From assembly GCF_038007965.1 (NCBI RefSeq), contig NZ_JBBOYD010000001.1, forward strand, positions 4,380,501 to 4,444,500: a stretch of DNA of 64,000 nt, in the 5' to 3' direction. The stretch comes from Niallia sp. FSL W8-0635. GTDB lineage: Bacteria > Bacillota > Bacilli > Bacillales > Cytobacillaceae. Shown here piece by piece: positions 44,749-53,373 of this stretch. The notes below the pieces were generated by a model. It saw only the letters and a list, made by a program, of their open reading frames with translations. It did not search any database and was not told where the DNA came from. Position numbers and translations under genes: made by a program. The number at the start of each line of letters is the position of its first letter. Position 1 is the stretch's first letter.

Positions 44749-45120
44749 TTAATCACTTCCTTTTAATTGATTCATCATATTTGTAATATCTTCTTTTGAG
44801 AGACCTAATTTTTTTGCCTCCTCGATCATGGGAAGTAAATATTGATCAAGAAATTGGTCTTTTCTCTGGGATAACAATTTTTCTTTTGCTCCCTCTGCCA
44901 CAAACATCCCTACACCCCTTTTTTTATAAATAATCCCATTCTCGACAAGTAAATTGATTCCTTTAGATATCGTTAAATGATTGATTTTATAAAAATTAAC
45001 AAGCTGTGTAGTCGAAGGGATTTGTTCATTTCCCTTTAACTGTTCGTTAACAATCTGATCTTCTATAAGCTCTTTTATTTGCAAAAAGATTGGCTTGTTG
45101 TCATTAAATGGTGTGTTCAA
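44749..45120 (-). CDS. GntR regulator, YtrA subfamily
   Basis: A 123-aa GntR-family repressor with a winged HTH (residues 8-75, IFLQIKELIEDQIVNEQ, then IPSTTQLVNFYKINHLTISKGINLL) and the very short C-terminal helical domain of the YtrA subfamily. It starts with TTG at 45120 after a GGCGGTGAT site. A perfect 12-bp inverted repeat lies upstream (45153-45184), consistent with autoregulation of the operon. Confidence 0.85.
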   Translation of the reverse strand: MNTPFNDNKPIFLQIKELIEDQIVNEQLKGNEQIPSTTQLVNFYKINHLTISKGINLLVENGIIYKKRGVGMFVAEGAKEKLLSQRKDQFLDQYLLPMIEEAKKLGLSKEDITNMMNQLKGSD

Positions 45121-45152
45121 TGAATGATCACCGCCTTTCTCCCTTTACTGTT

Positions 45153-45184
45153 ATATGGTTATATAGTTATGTATATAACCATAT
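45153..45184. promoter_or_regulatory. YtrA-type GntR operator
   Basis: ATATGGTTATAT (45153-45164), an 8-nt spacer and ATATAACCATAT (45173-45184): a perfect 12-bp inverted repeat 33 bp before the regulator start, within its promoter region. Confidence 0.7.
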
Positions 45185-45283
45185 ATGATTTGTTATTTTC
45201 AGTCAATAGGTGATTGCCAATTTTTTAGTGGTTTTTTTCTAGCGGTATAGCAAAAACGAAATACCTTATCATTTTACAAATTA

Positions 45284-45329
45284 AAAAGACCTTTTTAAAA
45301 GAGTATTCCTCCTTTAAAAAGGTCTTTAT
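45284..45329 (-). terminator. Terminator of the PTS operon
   Basis: A 15-bp stem, AAAGACCTTTTTAAA and its complement (45284-45299, 45313-45327), followed by a T-run on the minus strand, after chbG. Confidence 0.85.
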
Positions 45330-45334
45330 CTTTA

Positions 45335-46036
45335 CTATATATTCTGTTTAATAGACCTTGCTTCCATTAATATTCTTGTTTCCTTTAGCCTCTGCATATT
45401 GTAAGAAGATTCCTGCATTAATGTTTCATCCAAATAGGCAGGATGGGTCATTACTTCAATGCTTTTTCCGTCCTCTATACGTTCTGACAATTTTTCAAAA
45501 TAGCTATCTACAATACCATCACCATAGAAATCATCGAAAAAGACATCGGTTAATGTATAAATATCCGTAAAATGAGCTCCCGCATTTCTTACAGGTAAAC
45601 CGTATTTTTCAGAAAGCTTTTTTATTACTGGATAAAATTCCTTTATTCCATGCACATGATGATGGCTGTCTAAATGCGATGGAGTAATGTCGGCATCTAA
45701 GCATTTTTCAATTTGCGCTGTCCATTCCCTTTCTAAATCATCCAAGCTTATCGCAAACGGATTTCCGTAGACAAAGATTTGCTTTTTAAAATTCCCCACT
45801 TCATCTACGAGGCTCGGAACATCTTCTAATATTGGTTTTCCCCATGTTAAAACAAGATGGACACCTACTTTTAAAGACGGCGTATCCTTTGCCAAGCAAA
45901 TGGCATGCTTGGTTGCCTTGGCATTCATCATCATCGTGGCAGAAGTAACAATTCCTTTGAGATGAGAATCAATAATTCCATAGTTGACTCCTCGACTAAG
46001 ACCAAAATCATCTGCATTAATCATTACTTTTGTCAT
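45335..46036 (-). CDS. chbG: ChbG/YdjC-family sugar deacetylase
   Basis: A 233-aa metal-dependent carbohydrate deacetylase of the YdjC family; E. coli ChbG removes one acetyl group from phosphorylated chitobiose so that ChbF can cleave it. Metal ligands are in INADDFG near the N-terminus and HLDSHHHVHG mid-protein, with MTHPAYLD near the end. ATG 46036 follows AAAGGAG. Last gene of the operon. Its presence argues for N-acetylated substrates and against plain cellobiose. Confidence 0.88.
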   Translation of the reverse strand: MTKVMINADDFGLSRGVNYGIIDSHLKGIVTSATMMMNAKATKHAICLAKDTPSLKVGVHLVLTWGKPILEDVPSLVDEVGNFKKQIFVYGNPFAISLDDLEREWTAQIEKCLDADITPSHLDSHHHVHGIKEFYPVIKKLSEKYGLPVRNAGAHFTDIYTLTDVFFDDFYGDGIVDSYFEKLSERIEDGKSIEVMTHPAYLDETLMQESSYNMQRLKETRILMEARSIKQNI

Positions 46037-46075
46037 GAATTCGTCTCCTTTCAAAGCCTATAGAGCCTTGAAATT

Positions 46076-47431
46076 CTATTTACTCAGCTCTGCTTTTTTT
46101 ATACGAACACTTTTTTCTGAAAAAAACTGTGGTAAATATGCTTTATGCGCTTCTAGCATTTCATCTAGAATTAGCTTTGCTACTCGATCGCTTGGCACAA
46201 GTGGATTAATGGTCATGGCAAGCAACGCTTTCTCATAATCACCAGAAATAGCCGCTTCAATAGCCACCCTTTCAAAGGATTTGATTTGCATTACTAATCC
46301 TTGAACCGCTATTGGAAGTTCACCAACTGTGATTGGCTTCGGTCCGTCTTTTGTAATGATACAGCTTACTTCCACTGCTGATTCATATGGAATTCCAGTA
46401 ATTGCCCCATGGTTCACTGTATTAACTGCCTGGATATCACATTTATCCAAATACATAGAACGAATCAGACGTACAGCAGCATCACTATAGTAAGCGCCTC
46501 CACGTTTTTCTAACTGAGGAGGCTTAATCGTAAGTTCTGGATCTTTATATAATTCAAATAATCCATCTTCTAATTTTTGCACCACTTCAGCACGTGTTTC
46601 CCCTTTTTCTGCATCCTTTAGCTCCTGTGCAAGTACATCTCCTGTTTTATAATAATAGTTGTGATAAGGGCACGGAAATAAATTTAATCCTCTTAAAAAC
46701 GCAGGCTCCCAGCCCATCGCGTGAATATTTTGCATCGTAATTGCTTTTTCAGGATCTGTTATTAATTCGATTATTTCCTTCTTCACACTTTTACCGTCCA
46801 CAAAAACATCTAGACCGTAGACCATATGATTTAGTCCAGCGAAGTCTATTCTTACTCTTGAAGGGTCGACATTCAATAGATCTGCAACTCCTCGTTCCAT
46901 CCCAATCGGTACATTGCATAAACCAACTACTTTTGAAATCCCACTGTAGCGAAGTACTGCTTCTGTTACCATTCCAGCCGGATTTGTAAAGTTGATTAAC
47001 CAAGCATTAGGACAAAGCTCTTCCATTTCTTTCGCTATTTCCAAAATAACCGGAATGGTCCGAAAAGCTTTAAATAATCCGCCAGGTCCATTTGTCTCTT
47101 GACCAATCACACCATGCTGCAAGGGAATTTTCTCATCAAGTGCTCTTGCTGCAAGCTGACCTACCCGCAATTGGGTTGTAACAAAGTCAGCATCTACAAG
47201 TGCCTTTTTTCTATCTAATGTAAGAAAAATATCGATAGAAACTCCGGCCTTCTCTACCATTCTACGCGCTAATTCTCCGACTATTTCCAACTTTTCTTTG
47301 CCTTCCTCAATATCCACAAGCCATATTTCCTTTACAGGCAACTCTTTATGGTATTTAATAAAGCCCTCGATTAGTTCCGGCGTATAACTTGAGCCACCAC
47401 CAATTGTAACTATTTTTAAGCCATGACTCAT
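46076..47431 (-). CDS. chbF: GH4 6-phospho-beta-glucosidase of PTS operon
   Basis: A 451-aa family 4 glycosidase, paralogous to the orphan copy at 33846, with the same [14 protein letters not shown] dinucleotide motif, GLCNVP and NHMVYG active-site segments. It hydrolyses the phosphorylated disaccharide delivered by the PTS. The ATG overlaps the IIA stop by 4 nt. LicH/CelF is the alternative name if the substrate is cellobiose or lichenan products. Confidence 0.9.
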   Translation of the reverse strand: MSHGLKIVTIGGGSSYTPELIEGFIKYHKELPVKEIWLVDIEEGKEKLEIVGELARRMVEKAGVSIDIFLTLDRKKALVDADFVTTQLRVGQLAARALDEKIPLQHGVIGQETNGPGGLFKAFRTIPVILEIAKEMEELCPNAWLINFTNPAGMVTEAVLRYSGISKVVGLCNVPIGMERGVADLLNVDPSRVRIDFAGLNHMVYGLDVFVDGKSVKKEIIELITDPEKAITMQNIHAMGWEPAFLRGLNLFPCPYHNYYYKTGDVLAQELKDAEKGETRAEVVQKLEDGLFELYKDPELTIKPPQLEKRGGAYYSDAAVRLIRSMYLDKCDIQAVNTVNHGAITGIPYESAVEVSCIITKDGPKPITVGELPIAVQGLVMQIKSFERVAIEAAISGDYEKALLAMTINPLVPSDRVAKLILDEMLEAHKAYLPQFFSEKSVRIKKAELSK

Positions 47432-47772
47432 TCTGCCATCCCCTTTCTTGTTGTCCCTTGCAAAAATTCTTCTCGCAATTCAATAATCTCAAGAGCAAGG
47501 TCTTTCAATGTCATTGCAGTCATTAAGTGATCTTGTGCATGGATAAGGATAATCGGAATCGTAAATTGGTCCCCACCAGCCTCCAGATGGAGTAATTTTG
47601 TCTGAATTTTATGAGCCTCTGATAGTTCTTTATCCGACTCTGTTAACTTCTGTTTGGCAGCATGAAAATCCTTTTTTTTCGCATCCTGTATGGCTTCCAT
47701 CGCAAAGCTTCTCGCATTTCCGCTATGTAAAATCAGCTGAAAGGAAAGTTGGTATAATTCTTCCGTATTCAC
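47428..47772 (-). CDS. chbA: PTS lactose/cellobiose IIA component
   Basis: A 114-aa IIA of the Lac family. The phosphorylated His lies in LIHAQDHLMTAM (about residue 78), with the SFAMEAIQDAKKKDF helix typical of the trimeric IIA. GTG start with AGGG 7 nt upstream. It overlaps the GH4 gene. Confidence 0.92.
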   Translation of the reverse strand: MNTEELYQLSFQLILHSGNARSFAMEAIQDAKKKDFHAAKQKLTESDKELSEAHKIQTKLLHLEAGGDQFTIPIILIHAQDHLMTAMTLKDLALEIIELREEFLQGTTRKGMAE

Positions 47773-47791
47773 CTTATTTCCCTACTTTCTT

Positions 47792-49150
47792 TTAGATACT
47801 TACAGAATCGGAGTCTTTTGTAAGCTCTGTTTTATTTTTGGAATCAATTTTGACCTGTGCATAAACAAATGGTAAATAAACAAATGTCGATATAAATAAA
47901 TTTAAAGCAGCCAAACCAGCCCCCATAAAACTCCCCCCCGTTGCCAAGTATCCACCGACTATCGGAGGCGTTACCCAAGGAATTTTCGCAGTTACTGGTG
48001 GAACGATTCCATAGTCTACTGCAAGATAAGAGATAATAGTGGTAATAACAGGGCCAATGACAAACGGAATAAACCAAATCGGATTTAAAACAATTGGTAA
48101 GCCAAAAAGGATGGGTTCATTAATTTGAAAAACTCCTGGTGCCCCACCAAGACCAATCATCTGTTTATACCGTTTTCTTCCAGCAATAATCATAGCAATA
48201 ATTAATCCTAAGGTTGCGCCTGATCCTCCTAAATACACAAACGCGTCAAGGAAAGATCCAGCAAGTATATGATATTCCCCTAGTGCTTGAACTCCAGCTT
48301 GCGCTAAATCAATGTTTTCAGCACCTGTTTTTTCAAATAAAGGTGTCGTAATTCCTCCCAATATATTGGGACCATGTAAACCAACCATCCAGAATAAATG
48401 AACAAGCAAAACAATTAATATCGCAAAAGGAAGGGAGTCAACAGCATTTGTTAATGGAGAAACAATAACCGTATTTAACCAATCATTTAGGACCTTTCCA
48501 TCTGTTACCATTCTGAATACTACACCAAATAGTCCTACTAGAAAAATAGTTCCCATGCCTGGCACTAACTTTGCAAAGGATTTAGAAACAGCTGGTGGCA
48601 CTCCATCTGGCATTTTTATCACTAAAGCCTTAATTTTAGATAAACGTAAGAAAATTTCGGTAGCGATCAATGCTACGATAATAGCTGTAAAAAGGGCTGT
48701 TGCGTTGAAATAGTTAACCGATACTAACCCCCAGATTCCACCTGCAACGGTTTCAGTCGCAGCTTCATCTATTGGTAACGTTACATTGGCTGTTTGGGGC
48801 AATAACAAGAAAAAACAGGCTGCGGAAATGAGCATTGCTTCAAAGCCTTCATCTCCGTAGGATCTAGCTAATTTATAGGAAATACCAAATACTGCAAATA
48901 CAGAAAGAAACGCAAATGTTCCAAACCATATATCCCCACCTAAAGTGGACCAATTAGGACCAAATATCGCTTCCATCATTCTTCCATAAGGAGGAATAAT
49001 TTGCCCTAGATTATTAAAAAGTACTGCAAAGGAACCTACAATGGTAATAGCAATCATTCCAATTAATGTATCCCTAATCGCAAGCAGATGCCTTTGATTA
49101 CCAAGTTTCAACGCAAAAGGCATAATGAATTTTTCAATAAATCCCATCAT
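47792..49150 (-). CDS. chbC: PTS cellobiose/chitobiose IIC permease
   Basis: A 452-aa IIC permease of the Lac family with ten helices. The segment GGAPGVFQINEPILFGLPIVLNP contains the conserved NEP(I/V)xFG signature with the sugar-binding Glu. AAGGGGG precedes the ATG. It lies between the IIB and IIA genes, the order of E. coli chbBCA. Confidence 0.93.
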   Translation of the reverse strand: MMGFIEKFIMPFALKLGNQRHLLAIRDTLIGMIAITIVGSFAVLFNNLGQIIPPYGRMMEAIFGPNWSTLGGDIWFGTFAFLSVFAVFGISYKLARSYGDEGFEAMLISAACFFLLLPQTANVTLPIDEAATETVAGGIWGLVSVNYFNATALFTAIIVALIATEIFLRLSKIKALVIKMPDGVPPAVSKSFAKLVPGMGTIFLVGLFGVVFRMVTDGKVLNDWLNTVIVSPLTNAVDSLPFAILIVLLVHLFWMVGLHGPNILGGITTPLFEKTGAENIDLAQAGVQALGEYHILAGSFLDAFVYLGGSGATLGLIIAMIIAGRKRYKQMIGLGGAPGVFQINEPILFGLPIVLNPIWFIPFVIGPVITTIISYLAVDYGIVPPVTAKIPWVTPPIVGGYLATGGSFMGAGLAALNLFISTFVYLPFVYAQVKIDSKNKTELTKDSDSVSI

Positions 49151-49154
49151 TTCT

Positions 49155-49463
49155 TTATTCCCCCTTAATTAGAGTAGTGGCTTGTTCCAACACTTTTTCA
49201 CCATTGCATAATCCATAGTCCTGCGGATTGATGGTTGCGACAGGGATACCTTTTTGATCTCCTGCTTTTTTTACTTGCGGTAAAAGAAATCGTACTTGAG
49301 GACCTAGTAAAACTACATCAGCATTCTCTATCTCGTTGTTCACTTCAGATGCTGCTATTGCCCAAATTTTGCAATCTATTCCTTGGTTTTTGGCGCTTTG
49401 CTCCATTTTTGAAACTAATAAACTTGTAGACATTCCAGCTGAACAACATAGTAAAATATTCAA
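49155..49463 (-). CDS. chbB: PTS cellobiose/chitobiose IIB component
   Basis: A 102-aa IIB of the Lac family; the phosphorylated Cys7 is in [16 protein letters not shown], and VLLGPQVRF is conserved. It starts with TTG, GGGG lying 8 nt upstream. First gene of the operon IIB-IIC-IIA-GH4-ChbG, divergent from the GntR regulator. Confidence 0.93.
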   Translation of the reverse strand: MNILLCCSAGMSTSLLVSKMEQSAKNQGIDCKIWAIAASEVNNEIENADVVLLGPQVRFLLPQVKKAGDQKGIPVATINPQDYGLCNGEKVLEQATTLIKGE

Positions 49464-49610
49464 TCATTCATCCCCTTTTAATTGATAGATTATTCTGATT
49501 TTTAAACATAAAAAAATAGTTTCCTTGTCATCCATTCCCTACTTACAATTTCCTTTCAACCAGCCACCCTTTCCTAAGTGAGATAAAGAAAATCTAAAAG
49601 CTTATAACCA

Positions 49611-49626
49611 TATTGTAATAACAAAT
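49611..49626. promoter_or_regulatory. GntR/UTRA operator O1
   Basis: TATTGTAATAACAAAT, core TTGTAATAACAA. It lies in the divergent region between chbB and the regulator, 40 bp from O2. Confidence 0.65.
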
Positions 49627-49650
49627 TATCTATATTTCAATATATTTTTT

Positions 49651-49666
49651 ATTTGTCATTACAAAT
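49651..49666. promoter_or_regulatory. GntR/UTRA operator O2
   Basis: ATTTGTCATTACAAAT, a 6-4-6 palindrome with core TTGTCATTACAA, matching the TTGT(N)AT(N)ACAA pattern of UTRA-type sugar regulators. Confidence 0.68.
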
Positions 49667-49737
49667 TTATTAATTGTTTGCTTATTAAGAATAGAAAAGA
49701 TATTCTATAACTAGGGACATTATGGAGGGAAACGATT

Positions 49738-50463
49738 GTGGAAGAACTAAACAAAGAAGCTGCACTACACTCAATTGTAAAAGAGTCTATTATCAACATG
49801 ATCAAGAGTGGGGAATATCAGCCAAACACCAAATTGCCAACAGAAGCAGAATTTTGTAAAACGTTTGGGGTTAGTAGAACAACCATCCGCACAGCACTCC
49901 AACAGCTAACGGTGGAAGGATATGTATACCGAGTACAAGGGAAAGGTACCTTTGTTGCAGAAAATAAAGTAAAACAATCTTTAACTAGTACGGTCGAACA
50001 GTTCTCTGAACAAATTATGATGCAGGGGAAAGACCCATCTATTAAAGTACTGCAGCTTAAGGTAATTGAAGCTACAGACTTTCTCGCCAAACAATTCAAA
50101 CAAAAAATTGGAGATCCTGTTAACTGCCTAGAACGTATGAGGTATGTAAATAATGCTCCTCTTCAATATGAAATCTCCTATCTTCCCTGGTACAAAGTGC
50201 CTGGATTAGATAGCGCAGCATGTGAAAGATCGTTATATAAGATGCTTGAAACGAAATACAATATTAAGATAAGCAAAACAGTAGAGCATCTAGAATTAAT
50301 TTTGGCCGATGACACAATTTCCAGAAAGCTTGAAATACCTTCTGGATCCCCATGCTTTTCTCTTGAAACCTTTGCCTATGCCGATGATGAAACAGCTATT
50401 GAATATTCAAGGACCATTTACAGAGGGGACAGAGCACACTTTATTATTGAACGAAATTATTGA
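49738..50463 (+). CDS. GntR/UTRA family sugar-operon repressor
   Basis: A 241-aa HutC-subfamily regulator: winged HTH (residues 5-72, KLPTEAEFCKTFGVSRTTIRTALQQL) and a UTRA ligand domain (about 95-235). GTG start, 7 nt after GGAGGG. Divergent from chbBCAFG and flanked by three copies of one palindrome, so it is the likely repressor of that operon with a phosphorylated sugar as inducer. It takes the place of E. coli ChbR (AraC type). Confidence 0.87.
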   Translation: MEELNKEAALHSIVKESIINMIKSGEYQPNTKLPTEAEFCKTFGVSRTTIRTALQQLTVEGYVYRVQGKGTFVAENKVKQSLTSTVEQFSEQIMMQGKDPSIKVLQLKVIEATDFLAKQFKQKIGDPVNCLERMRYVNNAPLQYEISYLPWYKVPGLDSAACERSLYKMLETKYNIKISKTVEHLELILADDTISRKLEIPSGSPCFSLETFAYADDETAIEYSRTIYRGDRAHFIIERNY

Positions 50464-50482
50464 TTGTTTGAGACAAATAGAT

Positions 50483-50498
50483 ATTTGTTATTACAAAT
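50483..50498. promoter_or_regulatory. GntR/UTRA operator O3
   Basis: ATTTGTTATTACAAAT, the same palindrome as O2 with one base changed and the reverse complement of O1 at 15 of 16 bases. It lies 20 bp past the regulator stop and about 60 bp before a small membrane-protein gene. Confidence 0.65.
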
Positions 50499-50559
50499 AA
50501 TAGGTAGTATTTTATATTTTCACCTATCGAACTATAAACTATTTCCTTAAAAAAGGGTG

Positions 50560-50787
50560 ATGAAAATTAATAGATTCTCTCTTGCAACTATATTAACCAT
50601 TTTTCTTTTTATTTTATTTATTATGGATATGATTACAAAAAGACTTTTTGTAATTGCCTTTATTCCTTTGAGCATTTGGGTGCTATTTATTGGTGTCTCT
50701 GAATTAAAAAAAACATTAAAAAGTAGAAATACTATTGAAGAAGACGCAAATAAGCTTAAAGACTTGTTAGAGAAAAAAATTGAATAA
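50560..50787 (+). CDS. Small membrane protein beside PTS regulator
   Basis: A 75-aa protein with two hydrophobic helices (LATILTIFLFILFIMDMI and FVIAFIPLSIWVLFIGV) and a charged C-terminal coil (KSRNTIEEDANKLKDLLEKK). Unknown family. The start is uncertain: ATG 50560 or GTG 50557, with AAAAGGG close by. Operator O3 upstream suggests control by the GntR/UTRA protein. Confidence 0.55.
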   Translation: MKINRFSLATILTIFLFILFIMDMITKRLFVIAFIPLSIWVLFIGVSELKKTLKSRNTIEEDANKLKDLLEKKIE

Positions 50788-50889
50788 AACTCTCCAGAAG
50801 GTTAGTGAAAATACAGAGAGAAGTAATTAATATTTTATTATTTTTGGCAATAGTTAACATAATCTGTTCTATCCACACCAATCAAAAAA

Positions 50890-50937
50890 GAAAAAGGCGG
50901 AATTCGTCCATGTTAGGACAAATTTCGCCTTTTTACT
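50890..50937. terminator. Hairpin terminator
   Basis: AAAAAGGCGGAATT and AATTTCGCCTTTTT with an inner GTCC/GGAC pairing, A- and T-runs on both sides. Confidence 0.85.
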
Positions 50938-50975
50938 CATACATCTACATCCTACCTCATTTTATAATGATTTAA

Positions 50976-51110
50976 TTTAAAGAAGGGCGTTCTACGAGAT
51001 TACCAAAGAGTGAATTAGAATTAGGAATAGCAGCTGTCAAAGAAGAAAAACAGCAAAATCTTGATGAAAAACGTTATTATCCGCTCATCAAACAATCTTT
51101 TCCACAATGA
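50976..51110 (+). pseudogene. Possible remnant of a coding sequence
   Basis: A 44-codon open stretch ending in TGA, without a start codon, reads like a real protein tail: KEGRSTRLPKSELELG, then AAVKEEKQQNLDEKRYYP. Composition is coding-like, but there is a stop just upstream and no ribosome-binding site. The parent family is not recognised. The remaining sequence to 51291 shows nothing. Confidence 0.3.
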
Positions 51111-51291
51111 ATCCCCCATACAAACGTACCTCCATAAAAAAATCCTTCTTATCCCATTTACTTTTCCACAAAACCACCTGAATAACCATGTTATCCCTGA
51201 CTTATCCACATTACATATTAACTTACCCACAAAAAACCGATTTTCCTCTGTCATTGTAGACTCAGTACTAATCGGTCCTTCCTCTATTCTA

Positions 51292-51789
51292 TTAATTTTG
51301 ATTCAACATTTGAAATGACTTTATTTTCACTAAACGACTAACTAACACTAATCCAATAATAGATCCCGCAAAACTGCTGACAGCAAAGGATGGCAGGTAA
51401 AATAATGCACCTGTTTTTGTGCCTAACAATACGGAAGCATAAGGAACAGCCACTAAGGAAGCAATGATGCCAGTTCCAATGAATTCTCCTAGAGCTGCTA
51501 AAATCGGCTTTGATGTTTTATGGAATAAATAGCCTGCAAGAAGGGCACCAATCATACTCCCTGGAAAGGCTAGTAAAGAACCTGTTCCTAACAAATTCCT
51601 TAACAAAGAAGTAGTAAAGGCAATTATTACTGCCGGAATGGGACCAAGTATTACGCCCGCTATTACATTTAACGCATGTTGAACTGGGTATGCTTTGGCA
51701 ATACCTGCCGGAAACCAAAGAAGCGTTGAGCCATATGTGCCAATCGCTGTAAACATAGCCATCAACACTAGTAGTTTTGTTCTTTTCAT
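51292..51789 (-). CDS. thiW: ThiW, thiamine-precursor ECF S component
   Basis: A 165-aa membrane protein with about five helices, the ThiW S component of energy-coupling-factor transporters, predicted to import the thiazole precursor of thiamine. FPAGIAKAYPVQHALNVIAGVILGP near the N-terminus is characteristic. It is preceded by a TPP riboswitch. The shared EcfAAT module is not in the window. Confidence 0.88.
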   Translation of the reverse strand: MKRTKLLVLMAMFTAIGTYGSTLLWFPAGIAKAYPVQHALNVIAGVILGPIPAVIIAFTTSLLRNLLGTGSLLAFPGSMIGALLAGYLFHKTSKPILAALGEFIGTGIIASLVAVPYASVLLGTKTGALFYLPSFAVSSFAGSIIGLVLVSRLVKIKSFQMLNQN

Positions 51790-51898
51790 ATTCTATTCCA
51801 CCTCTTCATCATTTTAAGCATAAAAGTAACTGCACTGACTGATATACAGGAAAGAATAAGCGCTAAAGTCTGTTTGCACTCTGACCTTTTCCACACAA

Positions 51899-51930
51899 CA
51901 AAAAAGCCAGATCTAAACAGACCTGACTGA
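51899..51930 (-). terminator. Riboswitch-linked terminator of thiW
   Basis: On the minus strand GTCAGGTC and GATCTGGC form an 8-bp stem, followed by TTTTTTGTTG. It lies just after the TPP aptamer and before thiW, so TPP binding probably favours termination. Confidence 0.75.
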
Positions 51931-51955
51931 TAAAGTCAAAAAGAAATAGAGTAAT

Positions 51956-52051
51956 CCGCTACTTCCCTACGCTGGTATGATCCAGATCAGGTCTTTAGGG
52001 TTAAAAAACGAACAAGTTTTTCTCTCAGCCATCAACTGGCACCCCTAGTAG
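51956..52051 (-). promoter_or_regulatory. TPP (THI-box) riboswitch
   Basis: Minus strand: ACTAGGGGTGCC at the 5' side, then GGCTGAGA, ACCCTAAAGACCTGATC, and TGGATCATACCAGCG with GTAGGGAAGTAG at the 3' side. These are the conserved segments of the thiamine pyrophosphate aptamer in order. It controls thiW. Confidence 0.95.
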
Positions 52052-52186
52052 TCAATATATGCTTATGTTCTTTATTGTAACTTATTTCCTTTATAACGAA
52101 AAGCACTATTTTCCTGGCTTTAAAGGTGTGAGGGCAACTTCTCGTAGAAGCGTTCGCCTAATTAGCTGGATTACATCTAGGTTCCT

Positions 52187-53209
52187 TTACTCCTTTGACA
52201 ATTTATCCACAAACTGCATGTCGATTAATTCGTCGTATTTATATCCTTCTGTATAGACACCTGTTTTTTCTACAACGTCCATTGGTTTTGCAACAGATTC
52301 TTCGGAAATATAGCCATCTTTACTCCATAGTTCATCTTTATAGGCTCGATCTAATGATGCTTGTAGACTTTCCTCTGAGGTTGATGGGAATTCTGCTTTT
52401 AGCACTTGCATGGAAAGCTCTGGATCATCCTCTACTTTCTTTAATCCCTTTAATACTGCTCTGACAAAGCTTTCGACTACTTCTGGCTCTTTTTCTATTG
52501 TAGATTTTTTGACACTGACAACGGAATACGGATAATCTCCTAAACTAGGAAAGCTATAAAAAGGTTCTTCCCAGACTCCTTTGTTTATCCCCTCTGTAAT
52601 TTGTGGTTCTCCTCCATTTGCAATATCTGCATTTCCAGATTCCACTAAGGATACAACGGCACTTGCATCAGCTGGTTCTTCTAGTTTTACATCTTTTTCA
52701 GGATCCAATCCTAACTCCATTAACAACCATCTTGTTAAAAGGTTGGGACTCCCGCCATATCGACCAGCTGCAATCGTTTTTCCTTTTAAATAATTTGCCA
52801 GCTCTTCTTCATTCGTACTATCAACCGGTTCATCTGAACTTCCCATCAAATAGACATTCGCTCGATTTACAACATTGACGACAGACTGAATAGGGTCGGA
52901 GCTTCCAAGGTTAGCCATTTGAACAGAATCAGGTCCACCCAAAACTCCCCAAGCATCTCCACTAACAACAGATGTAACATGGGCTCCTCCTGTTGCCGTT
53001 ATAACCTCTACCTCCAGTCCCTCTTCTTCAAAATAACCTTCTTCAATCGCAACATATATTGGCAGGTATCCAATCAAGTGAACTGGCTCAGAGATCACAA
53101 GCTTTCGTAAACCATCCTTCGTTTCCTTTGCCCCTTCATTTGAACTACAGCCAGCAAGGACCAACACGATACTAAGACAAGCAAGTAGAAAAAGCCTGCA
53201 CTTTTTCAA
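52187..53209 (-). CDS. ABC substrate-binding lipoprotein, NMT1/TauT type
   Basis: A 340-aa secreted lipoprotein with signal peptide and lipobox VLAGC (Cys21), then an SsuA/ThiY-like (NMT1) binding domain with PIYVAIEEGYFEEEGLEVEV near its start. I take the TTG at 53209, with AAAGGGGG about 8 nt upstream and the Lys-rich signal peptide beginning there; the ATG at 53230 lacks a site. With the permease and ATPase it imports a small anion or thiamine precursor. Closeness to thiW favours the latter, but no TPP element precedes this operon. Confidence 0.82.
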   Translation of the reverse strand: MKKCRLFLLACLSIVLVLAGCSSNEGAKETKDGLRKLVISEPVHLIGYLPIYVAIEEGYFEEEGLEVEVITATGGAHVTSVVSGDAWGVLGGPDSVQMANLGSSDPIQSVVNVVNRANVYLMGSSDEPVDSTNEEELANYLKGKTIAAGRYGGSPNLLTRWLLMELGLDPEKDVKLEEPADASAVVSLVESGNADIANGGEPQITEGINKGVWEEPFYSFPSLGDYPYSVVSVKKSTIEKEPEVVESFVRAVLKGLKKVEDDPELSMQVLKAEFPSTSEESLQASLDRAYKDELWSKDGYISEESVAKPMDVVEKTGVYTEGYKYDELIDMQFVDKLSKE

Positions 53210-53373
53210 AGGTAATGCCCCCTTTTTCATATATAAATAGAATGGGAAATTTATTAGTGGAATGAAAAATGAAGATGAATACAGAAGTGTAATGTGGATG
53301 ATGGAATTATATATTCTATTTCATATATATGGAACATTTTTTCACATTATGTGCTTTCTAAAAGGAAAATATC

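Noticed and set aside
51021..51318. Overlapping frames on both strands before thiW
   Set aside because: AT-rich sequence, no start signals, and implausible translations (runs of Phe and Asn).
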